Origin: BRH-c25 sp041690515
Lineage (GTDB): Bacteria > Bacillota > Clostridia > Lutisporales > Lutisporaceae
DNA length: 8,059 nucleotides
Direction: 5' to 3'
Assembly (NCBI GenBank): GCA_041690515.1
Contig: JAWLHF010000126.1
Coordinates: 1 to 8,059, forward strand
A program made the position numbers and the translations under genes. Shown one piece after another: positions 5,117-8,059 of this stretch (its first letter is position 1; each line of letters starts with the position of its first letter). Below the pieces are notes generated by a model that was not told the origin of the DNA, searched no databases, and saw nothing but the letters and a program-made list of their open reading frames with translations.

Positions 5117-6364
5117 TTACTGAACCTTATTTTCTGCTAGAAGCTCTCTTCTTAGATAATCAAGGGCTCTGCTGCTGGAATTCCATTTTATCCTTTTTCT
5201 GTTTCCGGTGAAGTTGAACTTGTATGCTTTTACTTCATCACCTATTGCAATACCAACATAGCATAACCCAACAGGCTTTTCCTCGCTTCCTCCGTCTGGT
5301 CCGGCAATACCTGTTATTGAGACACCTATGTCAGTTCCACTGATTTTTCTGACTCCTGCTGCCATTTCTTCAGCAGTCTGTCTGCTTACAGCCCCATGCT
5401 GTCTTATTGTTTCCTCCTCCACCTTAAGGATGTTGATTTTTGATTCATTGCTGTAGCTTACAATTCCATACATGAGAGTTGCCGAAGCTCCGGGTACATC
5501 GGTGAGGCGGTTTGCTACAAGTCCCCCGGTACAGGATTCTGCTATTGAGAGAGTCAGATTCCTTTCCTGAAGCAGCTTCAGTATTACTTCCTCCAAACTC
5601 TCATCATCATGTCCATATATGTTCTCACCCAAAACCTTTCTGACTCTGGATTCCATCTCATCTATCATTTTGTATGCTTCTTCTTCGTCATCGGTCTTTG
5701 CGGTTATACGCAGATGCACCTCTCCATCTTTGGCATAGGGAGCTATGGTCGGATTTGTCTGACTCTTGAATATATCCTTAAGCATATCTTCCGCGGCTGA
5801 TTCCCCCACGCCTATTACTCTAAGCATTCTAGACCTTATGGTTGAATGTACCTTGGTTCTGAGGAACGGAAGTACTTTGTCCTCGAACATCGGGTACAAT
5901 TCTTTTGGAGGTCCCGGCAGCATTATAACAATCTTACCGCCCTTTTCTATCATAACACCAGGTGCTGTTCCGTTATCATTTTCTATTATCTTGGCACCTT
6001 CCGGGATATAGCCTTGCTTTATATTGTTTTCAGTCATCGACCTGCCCATTGCTTTGAACATGCCTTCTATTCTTCTGATTGTGGCTTCATCGGGCAAAAG
6101 CTTCAAACCCAAGGCATCAGCGACTCCTTCCTTGGTAAGGTCATCAACTGTGGGACCTAAGCCTCCACTGGTGATTACCAGATCCGAGCGCTCCAGGCAT
6201 TGTCTTATTGTATCTGACAGTCTTTGAAGATTATCTCCCACAGCAACGTGATAGTATACGTCTATACCAAGTTCAGCCAGCTTTTGTGACAGGTATTGAG
6301 CGTTCGTATTGACAATGTTGCCTAGAAGCAGTTCGGTGCCTACTGCTACTATTTCGCTTTTCAT
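5117..6364 (-). CDS. cinA: CinA: competence/damage-inducible protein, NMN amidohydrolase family
   Basis: A 415-residue two-domain CinA of standard length. The N-terminal MoaB/MogA-like (molybdopterin-binding fold) domain, about 1-170, contains TSGGLGPTVDDLT (65-77), NGTAPG (131-136) and LPGPPKE (149-155), associated with ADP-ribose/NAD-derivative hydrolysis. The C-terminal PncC-type domain, about 255-410, contains AESCTGG (275-281), the VSYSNESK segment (302-309) and GIAGPDGG (352-359), and in the family deamidates nicotinamide mononucleotide for pyridine nucleotide recycling. Both domains look intact; which activities are retained here is inferred. The start is clear: GGAGG (6376-6372) seven bases before the ATG and the family N-terminus MKSEIVAVGTELLLG. 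cinA lies between pgsA and recA, as in B. subtilis, where it is linked to the competence regulon; no competence signal is visible here. Confidence 0.96.
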   Translation of the reverse strand: MKSEIVAVGTELLLGNIVNTNAQYLSQKLAELGIDVYYHVAVGDNLQRLSDTIRQCLERSDLVITSGGLGPTVDDLTKEGVADALGLKLLPDEATIRRIEGMFKAMGRSMTENNIKQGYIPEGAKIIENDNGTAPGVMIEKGGKIVIMLPGPPKELYPMFEDKVLPFLRTKVHSTIRSRMLRVIGVGESAAEDMLKDIFKSQTNPTIAPYAKDGEVHLRITAKTDDEEEAYKMIDEMESRVRKVLGENIYGHDDESLEEVILKLLQERNLTLSIAESCTGGLVANRLTDVPGASATLMYGIVSYSNESKINILKVEEETIRQHGAVSRQTAEEMAAGVRKISGTDIGVSITGIAGPDGGSEEKPVGLCYVGIAIGDEVKAYKFNFTGNRKRIKWNSSSRALDYLRRELLAENKVQ

Positions 6365-6402
6365 CCTAAAACCTCCATGCTATATGTGTATTTCTTGAAT
6401 CA

Positions 6403-6423
6403 GGGGCGAACTTTGTTCGCCCC
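6403..6423 (-). repeat. GC-rich hairpin between pgsA and cinA
   Basis: Perfect 9-bp inverted repeat GGGGCGAAC/GTTCGCCCC with a three-base loop. It starts about 12 bases after the pgsA stop, as expected for transcript-end structure, but the sequence after it on the minus strand (TGATTCAAGAAATAC) has no T run. It is more likely an mRNA stabiliser/processing structure or a leaky terminator than an efficient one. The core GAAC-TTT-GTTC resembles an SOS box with a spacer one base too short. Confidence 0.55.
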
Positions 6424-6434
6424 TTCAATGGATA

Positions 6435-6977
6435 TCATTTCATATTCATTATCACATGCTTGTTCTTACTAAAATAGTCATATCCTGAAAATACGGTTAT
6501 TAGCAGTGTCAGATACACCATTATAGTATCTGCCGGCAAATTAACCAGGCTGAAAGGGTAATTGCCTAACAGGAGAACTACTATAGCAACAATCTGTGTA
6601 ACAGTTTTTATTTTGCCATAGTTGCTGGCTGCTATAATTATGTTCTGTGCTGCGGCCAGGCTTCTTAGTCCGGTTACGGCAAATTCCCTTGCAAGTATCA
6701 CAAAAACAATCCATGCTTCAATTCTTCCAAGCTGTACCAAAATCAAGAAGGCTCCGGTAACAAGAAGCTTATCAGCAAGAGGATCCATGAATTTGCCGAA
6801 GTCGGTTATCATATTGTATTTTCGGGCTATGTGCCCATCAAGCTTGTCTGTCAGTGAAGCTATCAGAAATACAGCCAGAGCTGCTTCCATATGATAAGGA
6901 AAATCCATCAGCATCAATACCATAAAAACCGGAATGAAAAGTATCCTTATCAAGGTAATTTTATTTGCCAGGTTCAT
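6435..6977 (-). CDS. pgsA: CDP-diacylglycerol-glycerol-3-phosphate 3-phosphatidyltransferase
   Basis: A 180-residue integral membrane enzyme that makes phosphatidylglycerophosphate from CDP-diacylglycerol and glycerol-3-phosphate, the committed step to phosphatidylglycerol and cardiolipin. The CDP-alcohol phosphotransferase signature D-x2-DG-x2-AR-x8-G-x3-D-x3-D is complete: Asp44, Asp47, Gly48, Ala51, Arg52, Gly61, Asp65 and Asp69. Hydrophobic segments fit transmembrane helices at about 9-25, 30-43, 73-100 and 125-165. The N-terminus MNLANKITLIRILFIPVF is characteristic of PgsA rather than other family members. The ATG at 6977 lies inside the end of rimO, overlapping it by 17 bases, with GGGGGAG about seven bases upstream; this implies translational coupling within one operon. 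Length is normal (B. subtilis about 193). Confidence 0.95.
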   Translation of the reverse strand: MNLANKITLIRILFIPVFMVLMLMDFPYHMEAALAVFLIASLTDKLDGHIARKYNMITDFGKFMDPLADKLLVTGAFLILVQLGRIEAWIVFVILAREFAVTGLRSLAAAQNIIIAASNYGKIKTVTQIVAIVVLLLGNYPFSLVNLPADTIMVYLTLLITVFSGYDYFSKNKHVIMNMK

Positions 6978-8059
6978 TTACTCTCTCCCCCACAAGATCA
7001 TATTCATATGCCTCTGTTATTTTAACATGGCAGAAGTCTCCGGGTATCAATTGCCTGCTCGATTTGAAAGATATCCTTCCGTCTATTTCAGGAGCATCCA
7101 TGTAGCTCCTTCCAAAATACTCACCTTCGGAATATCCTTCAATCAACACTTCCACTGTTTTTCCAATCAGCTTTTCATTGTTCTTCAAAGAAATGTCCTT
7201 CTGAAGGAGCATTATCTTCTCCAGTCGTTCTTGTTTGACTTCCTCGTCTATTTGGTCAGGCATATCATAGGCTGTTGTATCTTCTTCCCTAGAATATGCA
7301 AATACTCCAAGACGATTGAATTTTACTTCCGATACAAAGTCATAAAGCTCCTGAAAATCCTTTTCTGTTTCGCCGGGGAAGCCTACGATAAGAGTTGTCC
7401 TGAGTACTATATCCGGCATACTTGTCCTTAGCTTGGAAATCAGTTGAAGAATTTTCTCCTTACTGCTCCTTCTGTGCATTTTCTTTAATATTCTATTGCT
7501 GGCATGCTGTATAGGTATGTCCAGATACCTGCATATCTTGTCTTCCCGGGCAATGGTATCGATCAATTGGTCATTGAATTCATCAGGATAAGAATACAAA
7601 AGCCTTATCCATCTTATTCCTTCAATTGCAGACAGCTTTTCGAGAAGTTCACTCAAGCAGTATCTGCCGTATTGGTCTATTCCGTATCTTGTGATATCCT
7701 GTGCAATCAGGTTCAGCTCTTTGATTCCGCTCTTTGAAAGTACCTCAGCCTCTTCCAGTATATCTTCAAGTTTCCTGCTTCTGTATCTGCCTCGAAGACT
7801 GGGGATTATGCAGTAGCTGCATCTATTGTCACAGCCTTCCGCTATTTTCAGGAATGCTGATGCACCAAAGGTAGAGACTTTTCTTGGAAGCTTATCTATA
7901 TCTATCTGCTCCTGATGTCCGTATAGAATTACCTTCTCCCCTTTAAGAGCTTGCCCAATTACTTGTGATATCACCTTGTAATCACCTGTTCCGATGACTG
8001 CATCCAGCTCAGGAAGCTCCTTCATCAACTCTTCCTTGTAGCGTTCCGCCATACATCCG
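6961..8059 (-). CDS. rimO: Ribosomal protein S12 methylthiotransferase RimO (5' end missing)
   Basis: A radical-SAM iron-sulfur enzyme that adds a methylthio group to a conserved aspartate of ribosomal protein S12. The gene runs off the right edge: codons before the ATG at 8052 read Gly-Cys, and GC(M/L)AERY is the third-cysteine motif of the N-terminal UPF0004 domain, so that ATG is internal and roughly 80 residues are missing. Numbering from it, the radical-SAM cysteines are Cys74, Cys78 and Cys81 in EGCDNRCSYCIIPSLRGRYR. RimO rather than MiaB is indicated by CIIPSLRGRYRSR, in place of the CIVPYVRGRERSR type of MiaB. PIQHAS, LIVGFPGETEKDF and SREEDTTAY follow, then a C-terminal TRAM domain (about 300-360, starting LIGKTVEVLIEGYSEGEYFGR). 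Its stop codon lies inside pgsA, so the two are coupled. Confidence 0.94.
   Translation of the reverse strand, partial: GCMAERYKEELMKELPELDAVIGTGDYKVISQVIGQALKGEKVILYGHQEQIDIDKLPRKVSTFGASAFLKIAEGCDNRCSYCIIPSLRGRYRSRKLEDILEEAEVLSKSGIKELNLIAQDITRYGIDQYGRYCLSELLEKLSAIEGIRWIRLLYSYPDEFNDQLIDTIAREDKICRYLDIPIQHASNRILKKMHRRSSKEKILQLISKLRTSMPDIVLRTTLIVGFPGETEKDFQELYDFVSEVKFNRLGVFAYSREEDTTAYDMPDQIDEEVKQERLEKIMLLQKDISLKNNEKLIGKTVEVLIEGYSEGEYFGRSYMDAPEIDGRISFKSSRQLIPGDFCHVKITEAYEYDLVGERVNEPGK

Noticed and set aside
6403..6423. Second LexA box (CGAAC-TTT-GTTCG) before cinA
   Set aside because: The spacer is three bases instead of four, which shifts the half-sites out of register, and the symmetry continues as GGGG/CCCC, better explained as an RNA hairpin after pgsA. 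It is not next to a visible promoter.
8050..8052. ATG 8052 as the start of rimO
   Set aside because: The frame continues upstream as Gly-Cys, giving the GCxAERY cluster-cysteine motif, so this Met is internal and the gene is cut by the window edge.

Overview
The window looks like chromosomal core sequence from an anaerobic, spore-forming, low-GC Firmicute of the Clostridia. I judge it closest in style to the Ruminiclostridium/Acetivibrio group, but that assignment is only an impression. The evidence is the presence of spoVS, RNase Y and YmdB with Bacillus-like sequences, strong AAGGAGG-type ribosome binding sites, AT-rich intergenic DNA, a Gram-positive LexA box at recA and a sigma-H-type promoter at spoVS. 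Every gene I can support lies on the minus strand, so the biological reading order runs from high to low coordinates.

In transcription order: rimO (ribosomal protein S12 methylthiotransferase, its start beyond the right edge) overlaps pgsA (phosphatidylglycerophosphate synthase). cinA follows after a 70-base gap that holds a GC-rich hairpin. recA has its own TTGACT-17-TATAAT promoter just past the cinA stop, with a near-perfect LexA operator at the expected start site. A hairpin separates recA from recX. Next come a 270-base gap with a TTGACA-17-TAAAAT promoter, rny (RNase Y), an intrinsic terminator, ymdB (metallophosphoesterase), a sigma-H promoter, spoVS and a strong terminator. The last 80 or so bases at the left edge carry a perfect hairpin and an anti-Shine-Dalgarno stretch that resemble the left end of an IS200/IS605-type insertion sequence. 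Its transposase, if present, is outside the window.

The genes form functional blocks: translation and lipid housekeeping (rimO, pgsA), nucleotide repair and recombination (cinA, recA, recX), RNA turnover and developmental control (rny, ymdB) and sporulation (spoVS). The layout suggests one upstream operon reading into cinA, an SOS-controlled recA-recX unit, a separately promoted rny-ymdB unit with partial read-through, and a sporulation-phase spoVS transcript.

I found no wholly new system. The most unusual points are: (1) rny has no ATG, GTG or TTG in frame where its conserved membrane anchor begins, although an ideal Shine-Dalgarno sits there, implying an AUU or AUC start or a sequence error; (2) the recA Shine-Dalgarno is about 21 bases from its ATG, with a small hairpin between that could bring them together; (3) a consensus sigma-H promoter precedes spoVS; (4) a probable insertion-sequence end lies just after the spoVS terminator.
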